A stretch of 64,000 nucleotides of DNA, from positions 1-64,000 of the forward strand of contig JAGGRA010000024.1 of the NCBI GenBank assembly GCA_018613035.1, given 5' to 3'. The first letter of the stretch is position 1. Each line of letters begins with the position of its first letter. The notes under the pieces were generated by a model. That model had not been told where the DNA came from. It ran no database searches and saw only the letters and a program-made list of their open reading frames with translations. Shown here one piece after another: positions 16,005-25,378 of this stretch. A program made the position numbers and the translations under genes. The DNA comes from Pseudomonas sp. ISL-84 (GTDB taxonomy: Bacteria; Bacillota; Bacilli; Bacillales; Cytobacillaceae).

Positions 16005-17872
16005 TATGCCTTAACCCCCTTATCATTATTATCTTCCAAATCTTCTTTATGAATGTGGTATCCATGATCATCCTTAATAGAACGGACAAACATAGAACCT
16101 AATGTAATCAGCATACCAATAATCAATACTGGAATTCCCCAGCTGTAGTCAGCTCTGTACATTGCACCAAAAGCAGCCACAAATAAGCCGAATGAGATAA
16201 CAAATGGAATGAAAGAATTGTTTGGCATATGGATATCACCTAGTGGTTCAGCAGGTGACATTCCCTCTTTGCCGTCCATCTTCTCAAGCCAGTATGCATC
16301 AAGTCCGCGAATTAGCGGAAGCTGCTTAAAGTTATAGAATGGAGGCGGAGAAGGAATAGCCCATTCAAGCGTACGGCCATCTCCCCATGGGTCATTGCCA
16401 ACCTTTTCGTTTTTAACAGTTGTTATAACAACATTGATTAACAATACAATCACTGCGACTGCCATGAAGAAAGCACCGATTGTACTTACAAGGTTAGCCG
16501 TCTCTAATCCTTGGCCAGGAAGGAATGTAAAGATACGGCGCGGCATTCCCCAAAGCCCTAAGAAATGCTGGATAAAGAATGTTAAGTGGAATCCGATAAA
16601 GAATAACACAAAGGTAATTTTACCAAGGAATTCGTTTAACATTGTACCGAACATTTTCGGCCAGTATAGATGTGCACCTGCAAATAATGCAAATACAACC
16701 CCGCCGACAATTACATAGTGGAAGTGGGCAACTACAAAGTAGCTGTCATGGTACTGATAATCCTGTGCTGCAGATGCAAGCATAACACCAGTAACACCGC
16801 CGGCTACGAATGAAGGGATAAATGCAACAGCCCAAAGCATTGGTGTTGTAAACGTAATGCTTCCGCCCCACATTGTAAATAACCAGTTAAAGATTTTAAT
16901 ACCAGTTGGTACGGCAATAGCCATTGTTGCTACTGCAAAGATTGCGTTCGCAATTGGACCCATTCCAGTTGTAAACATATGGTGAGCCCAAACCATGAAT
17001 CCTAAGAAACCGATAAGTACTGTTGCGAATACCATGGAAGAATATCCGAACAGGCGCTTTCTTGAGAAGATCGCAAAAATCTCGGAGAAGATACCGAATG
17101 CCGGCAATACCAAAATGTAAACTTCAGGGTGACCAAAAATCCAGAAGAAGTGCTCCCAGATTATTGTGTTTCCTCCCATAGCAGGATCAAAGAAATTGGA
17201 TCCAAACATACGGTCAAAGATTAGCAAGAATAAACCTACTGTTAAAGCAGGGAATGCAAAAAGAATTAATGCTGACGTTACAAACGTCGCCCAAGTAAAC
17301 ATCGGCATGCGCATATAAGTCATTCCAGGAGCACGCATGTTAATGATGGTAACAAGGAAGTTGATACCCCCAATTAACGTACCCGCACCTGAGATCTGCA
17401 ATCCAAGTGCATAGAAGTCAATTCCATGGCCTTCAGAAGCAATTGATAGAGATGCATAGGAAGTCCAGCCGGCATCAGGTGCTCCTCCTAAAAACCATGA
17501 AAGGTTCAAGAAAACTCCACCAAAGAAGAACAGCCAGAATCCTAAAGAATTCAAGAATGGAAATGCAACGTCACGCGCACCAATCTGAAGTGGCATTACG
17601 GCATTCATAAATGCAAATATAAGTGGCATAGCCGCCAAAAATATCATCGTTGTACCGTGCATTGTTAGAATTTCATTATACAACCCGGCACTTACAAAAT
17701 CATTGTTTGGTACTGCTAGCTGGATACGGATGAACATGGCTTCCAAACCGCCAAGCAAGAAGAAAAATCCGCCCGCTATAAGATAAAGGATTGCGATTTT
17801 TTTATGGTCAACTGTTGTTAAATAGTCCCATAAAGTCGCTCCAAAACCTTTTTTCTGTGCTAAGGTACTCAC
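16004..17872 (-). CDS. ctaD: Cytochrome c oxidase subunit I (CtaD)
   Basis: 622-residue catalytic subunit holding heme a, heme a3 and CuB. Visible ligands and channels: MHGTTMIFLAAMP (low-spin heme His), FGHPEVYILVLPAFGI near residue 250 with the His-Tyr cross-link pair, VWAHHMFTTG with two CuB His, and DSYFVVAHFHYVIVGG with the heme ligands. The C-terminal extension after helix 12 is usual for Bacillus caa3 enzymes. Start GTG at 17872 behind GGGAGGTAAAATT. Second gene of ctaC-D-E-F. Confidence 0.97.
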   Translation of the reverse strand: MSTLAQKKGFGATLWDYLTTVDHKKIAILYLIAGGFFFLLGGLEAMFIRIQLAVPNNDFVSAGLYNEILTMHGTTMIFLAAMPLIFAFMNAVMPLQIGARDVAFPFLNSLGFWLFFFGGVFLNLSWFLGGAPDAGWTSYASLSIASEGHGIDFYALGLQISGAGTLIGGINFLVTIINMRAPGMTYMRMPMFTWATFVTSALILFAFPALTVGLFLLIFDRMFGSNFFDPAMGGNTIIWEHFFWIFGHPEVYILVLPAFGIFSEIFAIFSRKRLFGYSSMVFATVLIGFLGFMVWAHHMFTTGMGPIANAIFAVATMAIAVPTGIKIFNWLFTMWGGSITFTTPMLWAVAFIPSFVAGGVTGVMLASAAQDYQYHDSYFVVAHFHYVIVGGVVFALFAGAHLYWPKMFGTMLNEFLGKITFVLFFIGFHLTFFIQHFLGLWGMPRRIFTFLPGQGLETANLVSTIGAFFMAVAVIVLLINVVITTVKNEKVGNDPWGDGRTLEWAIPSPPPFYNFKQLPLIRGLDAYWLEKMDGKEGMSPAEPLGDIHMPNNSFIPFVISFGLFVAAFGAMYRADYSWGIPVLIIGMLITLGSMFVRSIKDDHGYHIHKEDLEDNNDKGVKA

Positions 17873-17900
17873 AATTTTACCTCCCTTTTCAAAAAATCCC

Positions 17901-18977
17901 CTATTGTTCCATAACCTTTAAGCCCATTAAGTATTCTGCAAGAGCATCAAGCTCTTCTTCAGTCAACTCGCCATAAGTTCCAGTCATTTTGTTGCCAGGT
18001 TTAAATGTTTCTGGATCTCTTAACCAATCCTTTAGATCTTTTTCAGTGTGATCAAGGATACCGGCAATACGCTCACGGTCACCAAAGTTAGTTAAGTTTG
18101 GAGCTAAACGAGCTGCTTCTGGAGCAGTGTTTGCTGGTGTTACAGCATGACAGCCGATACAGCTGTTATTAAATACTTCCTGTCCAGCTTGCGCAAGATC
18201 AGTTTCAGCCTGCTTAGGCTCTTTTACATCCTGCATTGCAGTTACCCACTGATCAAACTCTTCACTTGGAACCGCTTTAACTTTGAAATCCATCAAAGCA
18301 TGGGAAGGTCCGCAAAGCTCTGCACACTTACCATAGAATAAGTTGTTAGCCTCATCAGCCTTTTCGCCATCAAACTTCAGCCAGAATTTATTCACATTAT
18401 CTGTGTTTGTATCCAGCTTTCCGCCAACAGCAGGAATCCAGAATGAGTGCTTAACATCAGACGCAATTAGGTTGAAATAAACTTTTTGGTCAGTTGGAAC
18501 AACTAGTTCCTGTCCAGTGATAATTTCCTGGTTTGGATATTCAAACTCCCACCAGTATAGGTTAGCACGCACATTGACAACAAGTGCATCTGTTTTGCCT
18601 TCTTCATTCTTCTTTTCCATTTCACTTACGTCTGCAAGCTTAAAGGTAGCTGAAACTGTTGGTACAGCAAGAATAAGAAGCAAAAGAATAGGAATGACAG
18701 TCCAAATAATTTCAAGTTTGTGGCTTCCTTCAACTTGTTTCGGAATTCTGTCGTCTTTGCGGCGGAATTTAAAAACAACAATAAAGAAGATTACTGTTAC
18801 TACGGCAATTACCCCCACCATAATTGCAGTACTTAACACCATTAGATCAAATTGTGTTTGCGCCACTTCGCCAGCAGGATTTAGCGTAGATAAATACGGT
18901 TTACCGCTGCACGCGGATAGAACGAGCGCCATCACCGCAAACAGAGAAAAAAGACGCCACTTTGCAAGCCTTTTCAT
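17901..18977 (-). CDS. ctaC: Cytochrome c oxidase subunit II with fused cytochrome c domain (CtaC)
   Basis: 358-residue lipoprotein: lipobox LSAC (about residues 20-23), two membrane helices, a CuA cupredoxin domain with CAELCGPSHALMDF, and a C-terminal cytochrome c domain with the heme-binding CIGCH motif and a distal Met in NKMTGTYG. This fusion defines the caa3 type oxidase, which takes electrons from cytochrome c covalently attached to the enzyme. First gene of the ctaC-D-E-F operon; ctaB lies 110 bases upstream. Confidence 0.96.
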   Translation of the reverse strand: MKRLAKWRLFSLFAVMALVLSACSGKPYLSTLNPAGEVAQTQFDLMVLSTAIMVGVIAVVTVIFFIVVFKFRRKDDRIPKQVEGSHKLEIIWTVIPILLLLILAVPTVSATFKLADVSEMEKKNEEGKTDALVVNVRANLYWWEFEYPNQEIITGQELVVPTDQKVYFNLIASDVKHSFWIPAVGGKLDTNTDNVNKFWLKFDGEKADEANNLFYGKCAELCGPSHALMDFKVKAVPSEEFDQWVTAMQDVKEPKQAETDLAQAGQEVFNNSCIGCHAVTPANTAPEAARLAPNLTNFGDRERIAGILDHTEKDLKDWLRDPETFKPGNKMTGTYGELTEEELDALAEYLMGLKVMEQ

Positions 18978-19088
18978 AGCTTAATCAAACCCCTCTTTCG
19001 TAAAAATTTCATTTTTTGAATTGTTTGATCAAAAAATATGGATAAATCCCCTCTCGTAACTAGCGAAAGTAAGAATTTCCTAACAAAA

Positions 19089-20027
19089 TTAAATAAGTGT
19101 GATGATTACCATAGCTACAAACATGATAGTCAGATATTGTAATGAGTATACAAACATTAATGTAGCCCATTTAATATCGTCATTAAACTTTCTGGCATAA
19201 ATGCCTGTTAAGATCCAGCCAACATTCAAGATGGTTGCTAGAATCATAAATGCCAAACCAAGTGAAGGCATAAGGAATGGCAGCGGCAATAATGCAGCAA
19301 CCCAGATATAAATATGCCTTTTTGTAGCTTCAAAACCTTTTACAACCGGAAGCATTGGTACTCCTGCCGCACGGTATTCCTCCACTCTTCTCATCGCAAG
19401 TGCGTAAAAGTGGGGAGGCTGCCAAATAAATACGATTGCGAATAGCACCCATGCCATAGGGTCGAGGCTGCCATCCACAGCTGCCCATCCAATTAACGGC
19501 GGCACAGCACCGGATATACTGCCCACAATTGTGTTGGAAACAAATCTGCGCTTTGTCCACATTGTATAAAGGACAACATAGCTAAAAACGCCAATTAATC
19601 CGATTACAACTGCTGTTGCTGTCGTAAACATAAGAAAGGCAGTCCCAAGGCCAATAAGCAGAAAACTTAAAAGCGCAACCTTTGCAGGATTCACTTTCCC
19701 CGTTACAGTCGGCCTGCCTTTGGTTCTTTCCATTAATGGATCAATATCGCGGTCAATATAATTATTGAGACTGCAAGAGCCAGCTATAATCAGTGAAGAA
19801 CCAATTAATGTGTAGAAAACCAGGTCTAGATTATTGAAAAATCCTTTGCCGGAAAAATGCAATGCTAGCCAAACACCGGTAAAGGTTGTTATCAGATTGG
19901 AATTTACAATGCCTATTTTAATCAGCGCAAGAAAATCCTTCCAGACTGTAGTCTCCGGTATATCATTTTGAAGGCTTCGCTCACTGTCTTCAATGGCAGC
20001 TTCACTCAAAGCCCGTGAGTTAGACAT
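19089..20027 (-). CDS. ctaB: Protoheme IX farnesyltransferase (heme O synthase, CtaB)
   Basis: 312-residue UbiA-family membrane prenyltransferase. It carries the conserved [19 protein letters not shown] motif (Asp-rich Mg2+/prenyl-diphosphate site) and a second loop with YTMWTKRR and [21 protein letters not shown]. It farnesylates heme B to heme O, the substrate of CtaA. Start ATG at 20027 after AGGAGGAAAAGAT; the frame extends upstream to 20138 without a ribosome site. Divergent from ctaA and upstream of the oxidase operon it serves. Confidence 0.95.
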   Translation of the reverse strand: MSNSRALSEAAIEDSERSLQNDIPETTVWKDFLALIKIGIVNSNLITTFTGVWLALHFSGKGFFNNLDLVFYTLIGSSLIIAGSCSLNNYIDRDIDPLMERTKGRPTVTGKVNPAKVALLSFLLIGLGTAFLMFTTATAVVIGLIGVFSYVVLYTMWTKRRFVSNTIVGSISGAVPPLIGWAAVDGSLDPMAWVLFAIVFIWQPPHFYALAMRRVEEYRAAGVPMLPVVKGFEATKRHIYIWVAALLPLPFLMPSLGLAFMILATILNVGWILTGIYARKFNDDIKWATLMFVYSLQYLTIMFVAMVIITLI

Positions 20028-20700
20028 ATCTTTTCCTCCTTTATCCCTTATCACAAACAAAGCTATTTTAACACTACAACTACTATATAGCATAATTGCT
20101 TTCAAAGCCATATTTGCAATAAAAAACGAGGGGTTCACCCTAAATAAATAATTATCACCGAAATAGTTTTCTACTATTTACAATGTAATTAAACAGTTTA
20201 TTATTCAAATAAAAAATAAACCTTTCTTCTGTATATTAAATCACACTTTAAAACTCTTTTGTGAATTTTTTTAGAATAATTTATGACTAATTTGTGTCAA
20301 AAATTAAATATGCTTAAAGAAAGGTTGTTTTTTTGAGATAATAAACTTGCAGAAAACTTTAAGGAGTAAAGATTTTAACTCACCATTATGTATCTGGCCA
20401 AGGGGGAACCATTAATATTTTCCGCGACAAGAATATCCATATTTATACCCCCTATATATTTCTAGCAAACTCCAATCCAAGTTTCAACCTTTTTTACTAT
20501 AATTACGTTTATAAATTTTTATAAGTGTTGTAAAAAAAGCTTTATTCCTGTACTATCGAAAAAGTAAATGGAGCAACAATCCTATCTGGTTTTTTAGAGA
20601 ATTTTTGTTAAGATAGAATACGGATAATTAATAGAAAAGAAATTCTATTCTATATGGTCAAACAAAAGCAAAACGAATATGACAAAGAAGGTGAAAGGCT
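20028..20700. other. ctaB-ctaA divergent intergenic region
   Basis: About 670 AT-rich bases between the divergent heme A genes; no convincing gene. ResD-like boxes lie at 20258 and 20291. A TATAAT at 20498-20503 lacks a good -35. The stretch 20390-20460 is more GC-rich (GGCCAAGGGGGAACC), without a hairpin I can fold. Confidence 0.6.
20258..20299 (+). promoter_or_regulatory. Two ResD-like boxes upstream of ctaA/ctaB
   Basis: TTTGTGAAT at 20258-20266 equals the ResD consensus I recall for B. subtilis, and TTTGTGTCA at 20291-20299 is a weaker copy 33 bases on. ResD is the known activator of ctaA. The sites lie 400-440 bases from the ctaA start, closer to ctaB (about 230-270 bases), so assignment to one gene is uncertain. 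Confidence 0.4.
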
Positions 20701-21675
20701 TTGCAACGATCTTTAAAGTGGTTTGCTGTATTAACCACAATCGGCATGCTTTTAATATTGTTAGGCGGTGCGCTTGTTACTAAAACAGAATCAGGAATGG
20801 GTTGCGGAAAATCCTGGCCGCTGTGCAATGGAGAGTTCGTTCCAAGCGATATCACTCCTGAGCTGGTTATAGAACTTGCTCACAGGCTGGTTTCCGGTTC
20901 GGTTGGGATTATGGTTTTGATTCTATCTGTATGGACTTGGAAAAAAATGGGTCACATTAGAGAAACTAAATTTTTGTCGCTGACATCTTTTTTCTTTCTC
21001 GTTCTGCAGGCATTGATTGGCGCGGCTGCCGTGGTCTGGGGACAATCGGATTTCGTACTTGCCCTTCATTTCGGCATTTCCTTAATATCTTTTGCAGCAG
21101 TACTTCTTCTGACCTTGCTTATTTTTGAAGTTGACAAGAAATTTAAGGCTGAGAAACTAATCATTGATAAAAGAATGAGGAAGCATATAATAGGCGTATC
21201 ATTATATAGCTATGCCGTAGTCTATACAGGAGCTCTTGTCCGCCACGTTAATGCCAGCCTGGTTTGCCGTGATTGGCCGCTTTGTATTAATGGAGCCTTT
21301 ACACTTCCTGGAAACATGTATGAGTGGGTGCAAATGGGCCATAGAGCCGCGGCAGGATTAATCTTCATCTGGATTGGCTATATTACCTATCTCGCAATAA
21401 AATATTATAAAGACCAGAAAGTTATTTACTGGGGATGGATCATTTCATTTATACTAGTATCCCTGCAGGTTGCAGCGGGCGCCCTGGTAGTCATTACCAG
21501 ACTTAATTTATATATAGCATTAGCACATGCATTCTTTATTTCTTGCTTATTTGGGGTATTAAGCTATTTCATCCTTTTATCATCCCGAAGCAAAAAGAAT
21601 GAGCTCGCCATTGAAAAAGTGAAGAAGGAAGAAAAGCAAGGAGCATCAGTATCTCCCGTGACGACAATCACGTAG
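20701..21675 (+). CDS. ctaA: Heme A synthase (CtaA)
   Basis: 324-residue membrane protein with eight helices in two homologous halves. It has Cys pairs in each half ([16 protein letters not shown] and [14 protein letters not shown]) and the heme His residues in [26 protein letters not shown] and ALAHAFFI. It oxidises the C8 methyl of heme O to a formyl group, making heme A. Start TTG at 20701 after GAAGGTGAAAGG. It diverges from ctaB and is convergent with pycA, sharing a long bidirectional terminator. Confidence 0.95.
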   Translation: MQRSLKWFAVLTTIGMLLILLGGALVTKTESGMGCGKSWPLCNGEFVPSDITPELVIELAHRLVSGSVGIMVLILSVWTWKKMGHIRETKFLSLTSFFFLVLQALIGAAAVVWGQSDFVLALHFGISLISFAAVLLLTLLIFEVDKKFKAEKLIIDKRMRKHIIGVSLYSYAVVYTGALVRHVNASLVCRDWPLCINGAFTLPGNMYEWVQMGHRAAAGLIFIWIGYITYLAIKYYKDQKVIYWGWIISFILVSLQVAAGALVVITRLNLYIALAHAFFISCLFGVLSYFILLSSRSKKNELAIEKVKKEEKQGASVSPVTTIT

Positions 21676-21689
21676 CAGGAAAAGCTGCT

Positions 21690-21743
21690 AATAAACATAA
21701 AAAAGAGCTTCGGCATTGGCCAAAGCTCTTTTTTATGTTTATT
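21690..21743. terminator. Long bidirectional terminator between ctaA and pycA
   Basis: 21-bp perfect outer stem (AATAAACATAAAAAAGAGCT and its complement) closing an inner GGC/GCC helix. It extends into the pycA stop codon at 21739. Confidence 0.9.
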
Positions 21744-24700
21744 TTGTTATTTCAATCAAAAGATCGCCAGTTTGTATAGCTTCACCATTCCCCACGTAAA
21801 TGTCTTTTACTGTTCCTGAAGATGGTGCCTGTACAGTTGTTTCCATTTTCATCGCTTCTGTGATCATTAAATGATCGCCTTTTTCCACTTTCTCTCCCTT
21901 TTCAACGACTACCTTTATTACTGTTCCAGGCATGCTGGCAGCAATATGGGCTTCATTATGAGGGTCTGCTTTAACTTTTGAAGCAACGGTTGCTTTAATG
22001 CTTTCATCCTTTATACTAACTTCACGAGGCTGTCCATTCAGCTCAAAATAGACAATCCTTGTGCCATCTGCCTGAGGCTGACCGATAGAAACCAATTTAA
22101 CAATTAATGTTTTTCCTGTTTCAATCTCAATTTCCACTTCTTCTCCAAGCCTTAACCCATAAAGGAATGTTGGAGTATCCAAAACAGAAACATCACCAAA
22201 TTGATCGCATGTTTTTACATAATCCATAAATACTTTTGGATACAAGGCATAAGCAATTGCTTCAAAGCTTGTTACCTGCCTTCCCAGTTCCTTAAAGAGT
22301 TTTTCTTTCAAAGCATTAAAATCAACATCCTCTAACAGCTCGCCCGGGCGAACTGTTAGAGGCTCTCTATCTTTTAGGATCACCTTTTGGAGCTCCTTAG
22401 GGAAACCTCCATATGGCTGTCCTAAATATCCCTCAAACAATTCAACTACTGAGTCAGGGAAATCAAGTGACTGCCCTTTATTTATTACGTCTTGCTCTGT
22501 AAGCTTATTTTGGACCATAAACAGAGCCATGTCCCCTACTACCTTTGAGGAAGGTGTTACCTTAACGATATCCCCAAACATATGATTCACTCGGGAATAC
22601 ATGTTCTTTACTTCATCCCACTTATCGCCAAGGCCTACAGCTTTAGCCTGCTGCTGCAGATTACTGTACTGTCCGCCTGGCATCTCATGCTGGTAAATCT
22701 CTGAATGAGGAGCCTTCATGCCGCTTTCAAAGTCCTGATAATATTTGCGGACATCTTCCCAATAATAAGACAACTGTTCAAGCGCCTGAATATTGACATT
22801 CGGTTTGCGGTCAGTTCCCTCCAATGCATAATAAAGGGAGTTCGCACTTGGCTGTGAAGTTAATCCGGCCATCGTGCTCAATGCTGTATCGACAATATCA
22901 ACTCCGGCTTCGATGGCTTTTGCATATGTGTAAATTCCATTTCCGCTTGTATCATGCGTATGAAGATGGATCGGAATGTCCACCGTTTCTTTTAGTTCAG
23001 AAATCAGCCTGTAAGCCGACTGGGGCTTTAGCAGTCCAGCCATATCCTTTATAGCAAGTATGTGAGCTCCCTGGTTCTCAAGCTCTTTGGCAAGATCCTT
23101 GTAATAATTCAGATTATACTTGGTTCTCGCTGGATCGGAAATATCACCTGTATAGCACATGGCAGCTTCAGCAATCTTGCCGCTCTGGCGGACAGCATCA
23201 ATTGCGACTTCCATGCCCTTAACCCAGTTAAGACTGTCAAATATCCGGAATACATCAATTCCTGCATATGCAGATTTTTCAACAAATTCCCTAATAACAT
23301 TGTCCGGATAGTTTTTATATCCTACTGCGTTGGAGGCACGAAGAAGCATTTGGAAAAGCACATTCGGCATTCTCTCTCTCAATGTGAGCAACCTTTCCCA
23401 AGGGTCTTCCTTCAGGAATCTGTACGCCACATCAAAAGTAGCTCCGCCCCACATTTCATACGAGAACATTTCCGGAAGAAGCTTTGCCGTAGGCTCTGCA
23501 ATACTCTTCAAATCATTGGTTCTTACGCGTGTTGCAAGCAATGATTGATGTGCATCACGGAAAGTTGTATCAGTTAGAAGAACTTCCTTTTGTTCTTTAA
23601 TCCATTTTACAAGGCCCTCAGGACCAAGTGAATCCAATATCTGCTTTGTACCGTCCTGGAAGGCTGTGCTGTATTTCATTTTAGGCGTTCTAGGCTCGTC
23701 AAAAACAGGTCGTTTTTTCTTTTCAACTCCCGGAAAACCATTGACTGTTACATTCCCGATGTAGCTGAGCATCTTTGTACCTCTGTCTTTCCTTTTCGGG
23801 AATAGGAAAAGTTCAGGTGTTTCATCAATAAAGGAAGTATCATATTCTCCCTTCAAGAATTTTTCATGCTTAACCACATTTTCAAGGAAAGGAATATTAG
23901 TTTTAATACCGCGAATACGAAATTCTTGAAGATTCCGGACCATTTTGGATGCTGCCTGCTGGAAAGTCATCGCATGAGTCGACAATTTTACCAGTAGGGA
24001 ATCATAGTATGGGGTGATAACCGCACCCTGGAAGCCATTCCCCGCATCCAGGCGGACACCAAATCCGCCGCCGGATCGGTATGCCATTAATCTTCCTGTA
24101 TCAGGCATAAAGTTATTTAACGGATCTTCAGTCGTAACACGTGACTGAATGGCAAACCCGTGAATGTGGATGTTTTCTTGTGTTGGCACTCCCACTTCTT
24201 TGCTATGCAAAGAGTGGCCTTCTGCAACAAGTATTTGCGTCTGTACAATGTCAACCCCTGTTACCATTTCGGTGATCGTATGCTCAACCTGTACTCTCGG
24301 GTTAACTTCTATAAAATAAAACTGGTCTTCGGATACAAGGAATTCTACTGTCCCTGCATTTATATAATCAACATTCTTCATTAGGTTGACTGCTGCCAGG
24401 CAAATTTCATCCCTCAACGTTTCAGATAGGGAAACGCATGGCGCCACCTCTACAACCTTCTGATGACGTCTTTGTACGGAACAATCTCTCTCATATAAAT
24501 GGACGATATTCCCTTCACGGTCTCCTATGATTTGAACCTCAATATGCTTCGGTCTTTCTATGAATCTTTCAACATATACTTCATCATTTCCAAATGCTGC
24601 CTTGGCTTCTGATTTTGCACGTTCGTAGGACTCCTTTACTTCCTCAAGGCTTCTCACTATGCGCATGCCTCTTCCGCCGCCACCGAGGGAGGCTTTAATA

Positions 24701-25179
24701 ATGATAGGGAATCCATGACTTTTTCCAAAGCTAATCACTTCTTCTAGGCTTTGTACTGGCCCGTCACTTCCAGGGATAACCGGAATTTCAGCAAGCTGTG
24801 CCTGTGTTCTGGCTTTAACCTTATCTCCGAACATATCTAAATGCCTGGATGAAGGACCAATAAAAATAATGCCCTCTTCCTCGCATCGTCTGGCAAATTC
24901 AATATTTTCGGATAGGAATCCATATCCTGGATGAATTGCATCAACATCGCTATTTTTAGCAATTGCAATAATTCCTTCTATATCCAGATATGCATCAATC
25001 GGCTTTTTGCCTTCCCCTACCAGATATGCTTCATCAGCTTTATAGCGGTGATAAGATCCTGAATCTTCTTTTGAATAGATTGCTACCGTACGGAAATCCA
25101 GCTCTGTGCAAGCACGGAATACGCGGATAGCAATTTCTCCTCTGTTAGCTACTAAAACTTTGTTAATTCTTCGGCTCAA
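21739..25179 (-). CDS. pycA: Pyruvate carboxylase (PycA)
   Basis: 1146-residue biotin enzyme that carboxylates pyruvate to oxaloacetate (anaplerosis). Order: biotin carboxylase (KVLVANRGEIAIRVFRA; ATP-grasp loop KASLGGGGRGMRIV; EVNPRVQVEHTITE), carboxyltransferase TIM barrel (LLTDTTFRDAHQSLLATR; AIKDMAGLLKP), and a C-terminal biotinyl domain with the acceptor lysine in EAMKMET. The start is TTG at 25179 (MSRRINKVL), matching the B. subtilis length; the open frame runs on to 25308 across a leader hairpin. The leader (25180-25376) is structured. ftsW lies upstream in the same direction, as in B. subtilis. Confidence 0.97.
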   Translation of the reverse strand: MSRRINKVLVANRGEIAIRVFRACTELDFRTVAIYSKEDSGSYHRYKADEAYLVGEGKKPIDAYLDIEGIIAIAKNSDVDAIHPGYGFLSENIEFARRCEEEGIIFIGPSSRHLDMFGDKVKARTQAQLAEIPVIPGSDGPVQSLEEVISFGKSHGFPIIIKASLGGGGRGMRIVRSLEEVKESYERAKSEAKAAFGNDEVYVERFIERPKHIEVQIIGDREGNIVHLYERDCSVQRRHQKVVEVAPCVSLSETLRDEICLAAVNLMKNVDYINAGTVEFLVSEDQFYFIEVNPRVQVEHTITEMVTGVDIVQTQILVAEGHSLHSKEVGVPTQENIHIHGFAIQSRVTTEDPLNNFMPDTGRLMAYRSGGGFGVRLDAGNGFQGAVITPYYDSLLVKLSTHAMTFQQAASKMVRNLQEFRIRGIKTNIPFLENVVKHEKFLKGEYDTSFIDETPELFLFPKRKDRGTKMLSYIGNVTVNGFPGVEKKKRPVFDEPRTPKMKYSTAFQDGTKQILDSLGPEGLVKWIKEQKEVLLTDTTFRDAHQSLLATRVRTNDLKSIAEPTAKLLPEMFSYEMWGGATFDVAYRFLKEDPWERLLTLRERMPNVLFQMLLRASNAVGYKNYPDNVIREFVEKSAYAGIDVFRIFDSLNWVKGMEVAIDAVRQSGKIAEAAMCYTGDISDPARTKYNLNYYKDLAKELENQGAHILAIKDMAGLLKPQSAYRLISELKETVDIPIHLHTHDTSGNGIYTYAKAIEAGVDIVDTALSTMAGLTSQPSANSLYYALEGTDRKPNVNIQALEQLSYYWEDVRKYYQDFESGMKAPHSEIYQHEMPGGQYSNLQQQAKAVGLGDKWDEVKNMYSRVNHMFGDIVKVTPSSKVVGDMALFMVQNKLTEQDVINKGQSLDFPDSVVELFEGYLGQPYGGFPKELQKVILKDREPLTVRPGELLEDVDFNALKEKLFKELGRQVTSFEAIAYALYPKVFMDYVKTCDQFGDVSVLDTPTFLYGLRLGEEVEIEIETGKTLIVKLVSIGQPQADGTRIVYFELNGQPREVSIKDESIKATVASKVKADPHNEAHIAASMPGTVIKVVVEKGEKVEKGDHLMITEAMKMETTVQAPSSGTVKDIYVGNGEAIQTGDLLIEITK

Positions 25180-25221
25180 GAAAAACACCCCGTCTTTATG
25201 TATTTTTAATAATATTCTGCC

Positions 25222-25273
25222 AAATTCAGGCTGTATCAGGGTGGGAAAACCCACCCGTTGCTGACCTGAATTT
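25222..25273 (-). promoter_or_regulatory. Structured pycA leader: nested hairpin
   Basis: On the minus strand AAATTCAGG pairs with CCTGAATTT (9 bp) around GGGTGGG-TTTT-CCCACCC (7 bp), leaving a symmetric 8/8 internal loop. No T run follows, so it is not a plain terminator. It sits about 43 bases before the TTG start. Confidence 0.5.
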
Positions 25274-25350
25274 CTATGATTGGCACCCTGCAGTTTATTG
25301 CAGAACACCCTTTTTTTTATCAGAAGGAATTTACTCCTGATTTATGTATT

Positions 25351-25378
25351 AAAAAGCACTGAGAGTAACCCTGTGCTT
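25351..25378 (-). terminator. Putative ftsW terminator overlapping its stop
   Basis: AAGCAC...GTGCTTTTT hairpin on the minus strand; the stop codon of ftsW lies in the 5' arm. Confidence 0.55.

Noticed and set aside
20380-20460. Small frame MYLAKGEPLIF... upstream of ctaA
   Set aside because: No ribosome site at usable distance and only 25 codons; nothing supports it.
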